Below, piece by piece: positions 55,279-63,543 of a stretch of 64,000 nucleotides of DNA (the first letter of the stretch is position 1; each line of letters opens with the position of its first letter). The notes beneath the pieces are model-generated. The model did not search any database. It saw nothing but the letters and a program-made list of their open reading frames with translations, and was not told the DNA's origin. Source of the stretch: Alcanivorax sp. DSM 26293 (GTDB taxonomy: Bacteria > Pseudomonadota > Gammaproteobacteria > Pseudomonadales > Alcanivoracaceae). The translations under genes were made by a program, and so were the position numbers. The stretch covers positions 203,472 through 267,471 of the forward strand of contig NZ_FNUM01000005.1 of NCBI RefSeq assembly GCF_900107995.1, given 5' to 3'.

Positions 55279-56574
55279 ATGCGTAAACGTGCATTTCACC
55301 TTTTTGTTGGGGCCATGTTGGTGGCGGGATACTTTGCCGCTTCCCCCTCCCACCTTTGGGAACCGGTTCCCGCCATGATTGAAGAGCCACAGGCCAAGGT
55401 GCCGGATAACGGTGAATGGCGAAGTGCTTTCGTCTCCGATGGCGACACTCCGTTGGTGCATGCCGCATCCATGGTGGAGTTGCCGAATGGCTCGGTGAGG
55501 ACATTCTGGTTTGCTGGCAGCCGTGAGGGCGCGGCGGATGTGGCCATTCATTCTTCGGTGTTCGATCCGCAGTCCGGTACCTGGTCCAATGAAGAGCCGG
55601 TGATTACCCGGCAACAGATTGCAGAAGGCTGGGGCCGCCATGTGCGAAAGCTCGGTAATGTGGTGCCTGTGCTGGATGATGATGGTCGGATGCGCCTGTT
55701 TGTGGTGGCGGTCAGTTTTGGTGGCTGGGCAGGCAGTCGTGTGGTGGTGATGGAGTCCTTTGACCAGGGTAAAAACTGGCGCTTCGACGGTGTCCTGGTC
55801 ACCACGCCCTTCCTGAATATCAGTACTCTGGTTAAAACCGCCCCTATTCGTTACAGCGATGGCACTATCGGCCTGCCGGTCTATCATGAAATGGCCGGTA
55901 AATTCGGTGAAATACTGCGGCTGGACAAGGACAACCAGATTCTCGGCAAGGCCCGTATTGGTCATGGACGCAAGGCGATCCAGCCCTTGGTGCTGGTAGA
56001 CAGCCCCTCCCATGCGGTGGCTTTCCTGCGTAATGAAAACGAGCCCAACAACGGCTTTCTCTATCAATCAGAAAGCCACGACGGGGGCTGGCAGTGGGAC
56101 GAGCTGGCGTACTCTTCCCTGGAAAACCCCAGTGCGGCCTTGAGTGGTCTCGCCATGGCAGAAGGTCACTGGCTGATCGCTGCCAACTGTAACCGCATTG
56201 AACGGGATGATCTGTGCATCCGCGAAACCCGTGATGGGGGGCGTAGCTGGCAGGAACGCTGGACCTTTCACGATCGGGAGCGCTGGCGCGGGGAGGAAAT
56301 GACCGAGCAGCAATTCTCTACCCTGATCCATCCGGAGTTGAACAGTGATGTGCCGCCGGAAGATCCCTCCCGGCTTCTGGATCGGGCTCGCCACAACAAG
56401 TGTGATGGTCGTCTCGGCTGCGAATTCCAGTACGACTACCCCTACATGATTCGGACCCGCAGCGGCGATCTGCACATGGTGTACACCTGGAACAAAACCG
56501 CCATCCGCCACCTTTGGCTGAAAGCGGATTCCGCGGCCCCAAACAGCAACGAGGAGCAGAATAATGACGCTTGA
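55279..56574 (+). CDS. Sialidase-like (BNR/Asp-box) exported protein
   Basis: This 431-residue protein has an N-terminal hydrophobic signal or anchor (FHLFVGAMLVAGYFAA) and a six-bladed sialidase-type propeller. Asp boxes are SFDQGKNW at 160-167, SHDGGWQW and TRDGGRSW. An arginine in FAGSREGAADV fits the catalytic triad position. This branch is annotated as exo-alpha-sialidase-like, but the true substrate may be another glycan. It overlaps the next gene, a membrane protein, by 11 bases. Confidence 0.85.
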   Translation: MRKRAFHLFVGAMLVAGYFAASPSHLWEPVPAMIEEPQAKVPDNGEWRSAFVSDGDTPLVHAASMVELPNGSVRTFWFAGSREGAADVAIHSSVFDPQSGTWSNEEPVITRQQIAEGWGRHVRKLGNVVPVLDDDGRMRLFVVAVSFGGWAGSRVVVMESFDQGKNWRFDGVLVTTPFLNISTLVKTAPIRYSDGTIGLPVYHEMAGKFGEILRLDKDNQILGKARIGHGRKAIQPLVLVDSPSHAVAFLRNENEPNNGFLYQSESHDGGWQWDELAYSSLENPSAALSGLAMAEGHWLIAANCNRIERDDLCIRETRDGGRSWQERWTFHDRERWRGEEMTEQQFSTLIHPELNSDVPPEDPSRLLDRARHNKCDGRLGCEFQYDYPYMIRTRSGDLHMVYTWNKTAIRHLWLKADSAAPNSNEEQNNDA

Positions 56575-57211
56575 TATTCTGGTCTGCGCCCTGGTGCTGG
56601 TGGCAGTACAGTTGCGCATCAGTGCCTCGCTGCTCTCCGTGCGCGGGCGGATAATACTGTCTGTGCTGGTGTTCGTTTGGGCGGTGTTGCCATTTCCCTG
56701 GGGGTTGGCCCCCTGGGCGAACAGTTATATTGCCGGCTTCAGCATTTCCTCAGGCCTGCTGGCGGTGCTGGCCATTCAGCATCGCATTGTCGGCCACTAC
56801 TGGCTGCCCCTGAAACAGTTGCGCGGAGCCTGCATGATGCTGGTGTTGATGGCGCTGTGGTTCTACCCGATGAGCATGGGGTCCAGTTATACGGACCCGT
56901 ACGCCCTGGGCTTCGGCAATTTCCAGTTCAGTACCGCGCTGTTGTTACTGGGGTTGCTGGCCTGGGTGTTGCGCGCCTATGCCACCTGTCTGATTCTGGT
57001 GTCCGCGCAATTGGCATTCGGTGCGGATCTACTGGTCAGTGACAATCTCTGGGACTATCTGATTGATCCCTGGCTGGTACTTTGGGCAGCGGGCTGGTTG
57101 ATCCGTGATCGACTGTTGCAGGCGCGGGCCATGCCCGCGCCCGAAACTCCGGCAGCAAGCAGTCAGTCTTCGTCCGCCGCCAAGGCTGACGAGCTGTCCG
57201 CCGGCCAGTAA
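56564..57211 (+). CDS. Polytopic membrane protein partner of the sialidase-like gene
   Basis: This 215-residue protein has about six hydrophobic segments and a short hydrophilic C-terminal tail rich in Ser and Ala. I recognise no family. GAGGAGCAGAATA precedes the ATG, which lies inside the end of the sialidase-like gene, so they are co-expressed. Its last 16 codons overlap the symporter gene on the opposite strand. Confidence 0.8.
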   Translation: MTLDILVCALVLVAVQLRISASLLSVRGRIILSVLVFVWAVLPFPWGLAPWANSYIAGFSISSGLLAVLAIQHRIVGHYWLPLKQLRGACMMLVLMALWFYPMSMGSSYTDPYALGFGNFQFSTALLLLGLLAWVLRAYATCLILVSAQLAFGADLLVSDNLWDYLIDPWLVLWAAGWLIRDRLLQARAMPAPETPAASSQSSSAAKADELSAGQ

Positions 57212-58707
57212 CTGGCGGACAGATATCCCACCGCAAACATCAGCAGATTACCAATCAGGCCGGTGTAGTAGAGATCGAAAGGGGCGCTCAGTGCTTCCGG
57301 CAGCAGCCCCTTGTTGGTCAGGATCGTCCAGCCAGTGAATAGCAGGGTGCAGATGATGCCGCACCAGGCTGCCCGGGCATCCCCCCGGCGGCTGAAGAAC
57401 CCCAGCAAGTACAATCCCAGCATGCCCCCGCCCAGCAACGACACCAGAATGGTGGACGTGTCCTGCAGCGTTTTGGTGTCTGCCTCATTCAGCCACAGGG
57501 CTCCGGCAATCATCAGGCCGGTAACGGCCACCGCGATGCCCCAGGCCACTTTCAGATAGTGGCGGTCATCCTGGCCGGGGTGAAAATGGCGACGGTAGAG
57601 ATCCACCACGCTCACGGTCGTCACCGAATTGATGCTGGAATCCAGCGAACTCATGGCCGCCGCCAGGGCCGCAGCAATTACCAGGCCCGCTACGCCGGCG
57701 GGCAGGTAGTTAGTGATGAAATAGGGCATCAAGGTTTCAGCGCGAGCTTCGCCACTGAGAATGGCGCCGGCCTGGACATCCGGATAGACCTGAAAAAACA
57801 CCCACAGGGCCGTGCCCAGAAACATGTAGAAGGCCCAGATGGGCAGCGCGGTGAACAGGTACACCCACAGCCCCTTGCGGGCTTCCGCGGTAGACTGGGA
57901 GGCACAATACCGCTGTACGGTATTCTGGTTGCTGGAGTATTCGGTGAGCCAGTTTGTCAGGCCGATCAGCAACATCATGGTGGCGGTTTTTTCGCTCAGC
58001 GATAGTGACCAGGAGGTCTCGCCGGGAGCGCCGTCCTCCCAGGGGGCAAGGGCAAATTTTCCGGCCTTGCCTGCCTGATCAAAAATTTGCCCGAGCCCGC
58101 CGGGCAGGGCCTCCAGTACCACCCACAGGCAGAGCAGCCCGCCCAGCAACAACACCACGGTCTGCAGCACATCGGTCCAGATCACCGCATCAATGCCACC
58201 AATTACCGTATACAGGCCCACAAAAAGCCCGCCGAGGACGATGGCCGTGGCAGGGGACAGGTCGGTGACCTGCTGGATCAGCAGGGACAGCAGCCACAGG
58301 ATCATCGCCAGGCGCACTATCTGGGCGACGATGAAGGCAACGGCTCCGTAGACACGGATGGAGGGGCCGTAGCGTTGTTCCAGAAATTCATAGGCGCTGG
58401 TCATATTGCCGCGTCGAAAATACGGCAGGAAAACAAACGCCGCCACCAGCATGGCCGGCAACAGGGCCAGGTTGGGCAGGTAGCGAAGCCAGTCGGTCTT
58501 GAACGCGTCGGCCGGGTAGGCCAGGAAGGTGATGGAGCTGATGGAGGTGCCTACCAGAGACAACCCGATGACCCAGCCGCGAAAGCGGCGGCCACCCACA
58601 AAGTATTCCTCGGTACTGGTGTTGCGTCGGGAAAAGTAGATGCCGATGCCCAGCACCACACACAGGTAGCCCGCCAGGACCACCCAGTCAGCCGTTGCCA
58701 ATGTCAT
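57163..58707 (-). CDS. Sodium:solute symporter (SSS family)
   Basis: This 514-residue LeuT-fold transporter has about 13 transmembrane helices. FVGGRRFRGWVIGLSLVGTSISSITFLAYPADAFK contains the Na2-site serines, and GGIDAVIWTDVLQTVVLLLG and AAAMSSLDSSINSVTTVSVVDLYRR are family motifs. The family carries sugars, sialic acid, amino acids and others. Proximity to the sialidase-like gene suggests a glycan-derived sugar, but the two are convergent, so this is only an inference. Confidence 0.92.
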   Translation of the reverse strand: MTLATADWVVLAGYLCVVLGIGIYFSRRNTSTEEYFVGGRRFRGWVIGLSLVGTSISSITFLAYPADAFKTDWLRYLPNLALLPAMLVAAFVFLPYFRRGNMTSAYEFLEQRYGPSIRVYGAVAFIVAQIVRLAMILWLLSLLIQQVTDLSPATAIVLGGLFVGLYTVIGGIDAVIWTDVLQTVVLLLGGLLCLWVVLEALPGGLGQIFDQAGKAGKFALAPWEDGAPGETSWSLSLSEKTATMMLLIGLTNWLTEYSSNQNTVQRYCASQSTAEARKGLWVYLFTALPIWAFYMFLGTALWVFFQVYPDVQAGAILSGEARAETLMPYFITNYLPAGVAGLVIAAALAAAMSSLDSSINSVTTVSVVDLYRRHFHPGQDDRHYLKVAWGIAVAVTGLMIAGALWLNEADTKTLQDTSTILVSLLGGGMLGLYLLGFFSRRGDARAAWCGIICTLLFTGWTILTNKGLLPEALSAPFDLYYTGLIGNLLMFAVGYLSASYWPADSSSALAADED

Positions 58708-58733
58708 TATTGTTCTCTCGATACAGGCAACCG

Positions 58734-58771
58734 GCGACCGGCAGCGCGCCTGCTGGCGTGTTGCCGGTCGC
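58734..58771 (-). other. Hairpin downstream of the cold-shock membrane protein gene
   Basis: GCGACCGGCA and TGCCGGTCGC form a 10-bp perfect stem around an ~18-base loop, 9 bases after the stop codon. There is no T-run; a factor-dependent terminator or mRNA-end structure is likely. Confidence 0.5.
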
Positions 58772-58779
58772 GAGCAGCG

Positions 58780-59379
58780 TTATTGTTCGATGTAGACGTT
58801 ATCGGCCTGTTCGCCGCGGTCGGACATGCGGGTGTCAAAGCTGACCCGGGTGCCGGTGCGCAGGCTGCGACGACCACCGTTCTGTACCGCCTTGAAATGT
58901 ACGAACAGTTCTTCGCCACTATCGGTGAGGATGAAGCCGAAGCCCTTGTTGGGGTTGAACCACTTCACTTCGCCACGCTGCTGGCCATTCCCGCCCACCA
59001 GCGGCAGTTTGGACGGTACCAGTTTGCCCAGTGGCAACAGCGGCAGCAGGTAGACCAGCACCGGCAGCCACAGCCACCATTGATCCGCAAAGACCACACT
59101 GCCATGGCTGGCCACCAGGCCGGCCAGATAGAAGAACACCGCCACGTGCAGAGGCAGGCGTTGTCCGCCACCCAGCAGACAAACCAGATTTACCACCGCC
59201 GCCAGCAGCAGGCCCAGGCCGGTTTGCTGACTGTGGATATTGGAGATTTTCACCACGGCAAGATTCTCGTGGAGGGTGACCAGTGCCATTTCCGGAGCAA
59301 AAAGCAGCCAGGCGCCGGGAATGGCCAGTAACAGGGCTGCAACCACATAAAAAACGGTCAGGGGTTTAGAGACATTCAT
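58780..59379 (-). CDS. Membrane-anchored cold-shock-domain protein
   Basis: This 199-residue protein has four hydrophobic segments at about 8-28, 54-70, 77-97 and 100-120, then a complete cold-shock domain at 136-199. The nucleic-acid motifs are intact: KWFNPNKGFGFI (RNP1) and LFVHF (RNP2). The ATG at 59379 gives the first helix; AAGG lies 13 bases upstream. The CSD would face the cytoplasm if the C-terminus is inside, tethering RNA or single-stranded DNA to the membrane. Most CSD proteins are soluble and about 70 residues long, so this layout is unusual. Confidence 0.88.
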   Translation of the reverse strand: MNVSKPLTVFYVVAALLLAIPGAWLLFAPEMALVTLHENLAVVKISNIHSQQTGLGLLLAAVVNLVCLLGGGQRLPLHVAVFFYLAGLVASHGSVVFADQWWLWLPVLVYLLPLLPLGKLVPSKLPLVGGNGQQRGEVKWFNPNKGFGFILTDSGEELFVHFKAVQNGGRRSLRTGTRVSFDTRMSDRGEQADNVYIEQ

Positions 59380-59588
59380 GAAATTGACGTTACCTTGTTG
59401 AGCGATGAGTGATAAAAGTAGCTGATTCTGGCCAAAACGCCGCTGTTCCGCGGAGAATATGCGGTCACAATGGGTGGCGCCGGCCTGAAACAGTCTCTGT
59501 AAACCGCCGGGAAACGAGGCGGTATTGCACGGTGTCACTGTTTGCGACGGGATCCCAGCCGTCGACACAGGTTATTGAACCGTACAAT

Positions 59589-60689
59589 TTGCGCATTGTA
59601 CCCAAGCCGGCGACGAAACTCATGCGGCATTCTGGAGAGGCTGTGTCTGTATACCCCTTCCTAGGCAAGGATTTTTTCGATGCCCTGCAGGGCTGTGGGG
59701 CCGTTGCCCCGAAAACCGGCTGGCAACCCTGCCACCTGGAGACAGAGCAGGGCTGGATGCCTCTCTATCTGCGCAGCCATTCCCGGGGCGAGTATGTATT
59801 CGATTACAGCTGGGCGGAGGCCTATCACCGCCATGGCCTGGATTACTATCCGAAACTGGTCACCTCGATTCCTTTTACGCCGGTTACCGGGCCCCGTTGG
59901 CGTGGTGATCTGTCTGCAGCGTCGCTCTGGTCCGGGGTAAAGGACAGGATGGCTGAACATCAGGCCAGCGGCTGGCACCTGCTGTTTCCCGATGCCGCTG
60001 CGCGGGAACAGTTGCAGGAACTGCCATTGGTATCCCGGCAGGCCTGCCATTTTCGCTGGCTGAACCGGGACTACCGGGACTTTGAGGATTTTCTTGGCCA
60101 GTTCCAGTCCCGCAAACGCAAGAATCTGCGCAAGGAGCGGCGACGCGTCCAGGAGCAGGGGCTGACCATTACCCGTCATCATGGTGACCGGATCAGCGCC
60201 AGCGATTGGGCGTTCTTCTACCAGTGCTATGCCAGCACTTACCTGAAGCGAGGCCAGTTGCCCTACCTGAACGAGGCCTTCTTTTCGGCTGTGGGCGAGC
60301 GGTTGTCGGAACAACTGATGCTGGTACTGGCACGGGACGGAGAGCGTCCCGTGGCGGCCGCATTATATTTTTTCGATGCAGAGTGTCTGTACGGACGGTA
60401 CTGGGGGTGTCTGGAAGAGCGGGATGCCCTGCATTTCGAGCTGTGTTACTACCAGGGCATCGAGTTTGCCATTGAGCAGCAGTTGGCGGCGTTTGATCCG
60501 GGAGTCCAGGGGGAGCACAAGATTCTCCGTGGCTTCGAGCCGGTGATTACCTGGTCCATGCACCATTTGCGTGAGCCGGCTTTTCACCGCGCCATTGCGG
60601 ATTTTTGCCGGGAAGAGGCGGTGCACGTGCAGCGTTACCGGGAAGAGGCCATGACGCTGTTGCCGTTCAGAAAAGGGGGCGGAGACTAG
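59589..60689 (+). CDS. FemAB-like peptidoglycan/acyl-CoA N-acyltransferase (DUF482 type)
   Basis: This protein of about 366 residues belongs to the tandem-GNAT 'peptidogalycan biosynthesis' family. TGWQPCHL, PLYLRSHSRGEYVFDYSWAEAY, RKRKNLRKERRRV and LYGRYWGC, CYYQGIEFAI are its landmarks. The start is uncertain: the family usually opens with LRIVP, which here follows the TTG at 59589; the first ATG (59622) would remove this strand. The reaction is not proven in this family; transfer of an aminoacyl group to a cell-surface polymer is the common suggestion. Confidence 0.88.
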   Translation: MRIVPKPATKLMRHSGEAVSVYPFLGKDFFDALQGCGAVAPKTGWQPCHLETEQGWMPLYLRSHSRGEYVFDYSWAEAYHRHGLDYYPKLVTSIPFTPVTGPRWRGDLSAASLWSGVKDRMAEHQASGWHLLFPDAAAREQLQELPLVSRQACHFRWLNRDYRDFEDFLGQFQSRKRKNLRKERRRVQEQGLTITRHHGDRISASDWAFFYQCYASTYLKRGQLPYLNEAFFSAVGERLSEQLMLVLARDGERPVAAALYFFDAECLYGRYWGCLEERDALHFELCYYQGIEFAIEQQLAAFDPGVQGEHKILRGFEPVITWSMHHLREPAFHRAIADFCREEAVHVQRYREEAMTLLPFRKGGGD

Positions 60690-60935
60690 CTACAAGCTAC
60701 GCTTGTTGGGTAGGCAAAGGTTGGAAAATTCCCGGAATATTGGCGCTTCGACGAAGTCGCTGTGGGAACGGAGCGTAGCGAAGTAACGCACGTTGTTCCG
60801 TGCGGCCCGAAGGGTGAGCGAAGGGAATAACCCCGCTTGAGCCGCGAACCGCGCTTGCGCGGAAATCGGTCGCAGGGAGATCAGGAATGCCAGCGTTCGA
60901 CAGGTCTATCCAAATCCCCCCCTGATGCCATCTCC
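60690..60935. repeat. Dispersed mosaic intergenic repeat, copy E
   Basis: The element begins with heptads (CTACAAGCTACGCTTG) right after the FemAB-like stop codon, then GGTAGGCAAAGGTTGG, CGACGAAGTCGCTGTGGGA, the ~60-base insert shared with copy C (GAGCGTAGCGAAGTAACGCACGTTG), GAGCCGCGAACCGCGCTTGCGCGG and AAATCGGTCGCAGGGAGATCAGGAAT. The right arm is missing. The stretch 60936-61065 shows no gene. Confidence 0.72.
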
Positions 60936-61065
60936 CATTCGCCATGCGAGCATGGGCTCCAACGGGGTTGGTGGGTGGCATGGAAGGAATCGCGCCGCCA
61001 GCGACGCACCAGCGGCAAGCTGAATACCTTGCCGGAATTCCCGATCTTCGGTTTCGTATTTGGTG

Positions 61066-61431
61066 TTAAGCAGCCACTTGCTGTTCGCGCTGGTAGTAAA
61101 TCGCCATGGTAACCAGATCGCAGAGATCGGCGTTGGGGTGGTCCGGGGATTTCGGCCCCAGGTTGGCGGTGACATCTTCCAGCTCGCTGCCATGGGGGTC
61201 ATTCAGGTCGGCCAGGAACTCCCAGGCGTGGCCCTGATGATCCACCAGGGTGCCGGTGTAGACGCCATCATCAAAACGGCAAACGCTGGAAAATACGGTG
61301 CTGGTGAGAGCAAAGCCGCGGGCGGTGATCCAGTCAGTCAGCGCCGGGTCCAGGCTGCCGTCGCGGATTTGTGTGGTGATGCTGGCCACAGCATCCCAGG
61401 CATTGCGAGTGCTGGCTTTGTTCGGTTCCAT
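61066..61431 (-). CDS. Hypothetical protein
   Basis: This 121-residue soluble protein has no signal peptide or known motif. Its composition is protein-like, with an alternating strand pattern in the centre (GFALTSTVFSSVCRFDDGVYTGTLVDHQGHAWEFLADLND), suggesting a small beta-rich fold. The ATG at 61431 has no strong ribosome site. It stands alone between repeat E and the M48 gene. Coding status is likely but unproven. Confidence 0.6.
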   Translation of the reverse strand: MEPNKASTRNAWDAVASITTQIRDGSLDPALTDWITARGFALTSTVFSSVCRFDDGVYTGTLVDHQGHAWEFLADLNDPHGSELEDVTANLGPKSPDHPNADLCDLVTMAIYYQREQQVAA

Positions 61432-61625
61432 GGCGTCTTCCTCGACCTTGCTTCCGGATCGTCCTTGAATGCGGCTGGCTTATCACACGGCTTGCGACCG
61501 GTGGCAGCGTTATGGCGATGACTGCATTGTGCCTGCAATCAAAAGCCGGTACAGCGGCGATTTGCCGCAAAAAGTGTAAGAGATATCGGACAAATGAACA
61601 TTATTCATTTTTTTGATGTGCGCAT

Positions 61626-63533
61626 TTAGCCGTGTTGTCGGCCTGCGAAAAGGGGCGGCAAGGGGCACTCCATCAAGGCGGCTATGGCGCGCAGCATTTC
61701 GGCTTCGCTCACCTGCACTTTGCCGTCCGCCAACACCAGGTCCGCCAGCCCGTCGATCACCGGGCCCTTGAGCAGGGGAGACAGGTCGGCAAGCCGATCC
61801 AGCGCCTGTCCCAGTCGTTGACTGCTGCACTGGGACAGAGGCAATAGGGTGCGAGCCTCCGGCAGCAGTCCATGACTGGCCTGTCGGAACAGGGCCCGGG
61901 CCTGCTCGTCGCGAGCGCCACTGGCCCAGGTCATCACCGAGAAGGCCAGTTGCAGCTCACCTGCCACTGAGCGGTAGCGATTGAAGCGGGTGTGACGGTT
62001 GCGCCTGGCGTGATCGTCGAGTTGCTGTCGAGCCAGGGCGACCAGTGCCCACTCAAACAGGGTGGTGCGCTGGTCGGCCTGGGTCAGGCTTGTCAGCCGC
62101 TCCAGAATAGCCTTGCGCTGGGCTGAAGGTTGCCCCTTGAGGGTAGGAAGTGCCAGATCGATGATGGGCAGGCGCAGTCGGCTGCCCAGCTCGGACAGTT
62201 GCTGGCGCAAGGGCAGCAGATCAGACAGGTGTTCGCCCAGGCCGGCGCTCTGCAGAAGGCGTTGTGGATCGCTGTCCGAGCTGCTGAGTATCAGCGCATA
62301 CAGGGCCAGTTCGGCCTGGTGCGGGTTGTGAAGCTTTTTGTGCAGATCGGCAGGAAGGGTCTCCAGCAGGGTGCGGGCATAGCCCAGGTCCGCGTCGCTG
62401 ACTGTCCCCACCCGCCGGGACGTTGCCGGCTCGGCCACAGTCGGCTCGACGCTGGCACCACTGTCTCCCTGGAATGCTGACACACCTTCCGGTACGGATG
62501 CGGTGGATGGCGTGGCGGCCTGGGTCGCCGAACGTGCGCGGCTGCGGGCCCGGGCAACCCAGTCGCTGCCCAGGGCGCCAAGACGGTCATCCAGCGGGGG
62601 GTGGGTGGCGAGCAGATTGCGAAAACGAAACCCCAGGGTTTCGCCGAAACACATATGGCTCATGTCTTCGGCGTGTACCGAATCCAGGTGGGAGCCGTCG
62701 CCGTTACGGATCTTGATCAACGCACCGGCCAGGCCGGCCGGGTTACGGGTGAACTGTACCGCGGAGGCGTCGGCCAGCAACTCTCGCTGCCGGGAAATGG
62801 CGGCCTTGATCAGCCGACCGAAAAACAGGCCCAGATAGCCCACCACTACCAGAGCCAGCGCTACCAGTATCAGGCTGTTGCCCTTGCGGTTGGAGGTGCT
62901 GCGACGGGAGGAGCCGCGCAGCATGAATTCGCCGATCTTGCCCACTGCCAGAATGCCCGCAAGCACGGCGATCAGTCGCAGATTCAGGCGCATGTCAGCG
63001 TTAAAAATATGACTGAATTCATGGGCGATCACGCCCTGGAGTTCGTCCCGGTCCAGTTTTTTCAAAGTGCCATGGGTGACCACCAGCACGGTTTCCGAGG
63101 GGCGGAAGCCGGCCACAAAGGCGTTAATCGCCTCTTCCTTGTCCAGAACATAAAACTGAGGGGCGGGGATGCCGGAGGCGATACTCATTTCCTCCACCAC
63201 ATTGATCAGTTTCTTTTCGTCGCCGTGCCGGGTATCCGGATCAATCGGGCGAGCGCCGAGCATGGCAGCAAGTCCCTTGCCTCCCCGCCGCAATTGCCAG
63301 GTCTTGAACAGGCAGCCACACACCATCACCAACAGGGTGAAGAGGGTGATCCAGAGCGTCAGAGGGTGACTAAACCACTGGCTGGGGGGGACCAGTCGTA
63401 CGTCCATCCACACGAAGGCCAGCAGCAATGCCAGATTGACGCAGAGGACCACCGCCGCTACCGCGAGAATAAAATACAGGACCAGCAGTCCGGTCTTGCG
63501 GCGGGCCCGCTCCTGGTGCTGAAAGAAATCCAT
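61626..63533 (-). CDS. M48-family membrane metalloprotease with long C-terminal extension
   Basis: This 635-residue protein has two N-terminal transmembrane segments (about 15-42 and 57-78), a zinc protease domain with HEFSH (His171, Glu172, His175) and a third ligand in the ISRQRELLADASAV helix, a further hydrophobic pair at 190-250, and a helical ~270-residue tail after a Ser/Ala/Thr-rich linker. The end of the tail (VIDGLADLVLADGKVQVSEAEMLRAI) resembles a TerB-like helix bundle. It follows lemA by 10 bases, a common pairing. HtpX-like quality control of membrane proteins is the likely role. Confidence 0.9.
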   Translation of the reverse strand: MDFFQHQERARRKTGLLVLYFILAVAAVVLCVNLALLLAFVWMDVRLVPPSQWFSHPLTLWITLFTLLVMVCGCLFKTWQLRRGGKGLAAMLGARPIDPDTRHGDEKKLINVVEEMSIASGIPAPQFYVLDKEEAINAFVAGFRPSETVLVVTHGTLKKLDRDELQGVIAHEFSHIFNADMRLNLRLIAVLAGILAVGKIGEFMLRGSSRRSTSNRKGNSLILVALALVVVGYLGLFFGRLIKAAISRQRELLADASAVQFTRNPAGLAGALIKIRNGDGSHLDSVHAEDMSHMCFGETLGFRFRNLLATHPPLDDRLGALGSDWVARARSRARSATQAATPSTASVPEGVSAFQGDSGASVEPTVAEPATSRRVGTVSDADLGYARTLLETLPADLHKKLHNPHQAELALYALILSSSDSDPQRLLQSAGLGEHLSDLLPLRQQLSELGSRLRLPIIDLALPTLKGQPSAQRKAILERLTSLTQADQRTTLFEWALVALARQQLDDHARRNRHTRFNRYRSVAGELQLAFSVMTWASGARDEQARALFRQASHGLLPEARTLLPLSQCSSQRLGQALDRLADLSPLLKGPVIDGLADLVLADGKVQVSEAEMLRAIAALMECPLPPLFAGRQHG

Positions 63534-63543
63534 GGTGGCCGAC

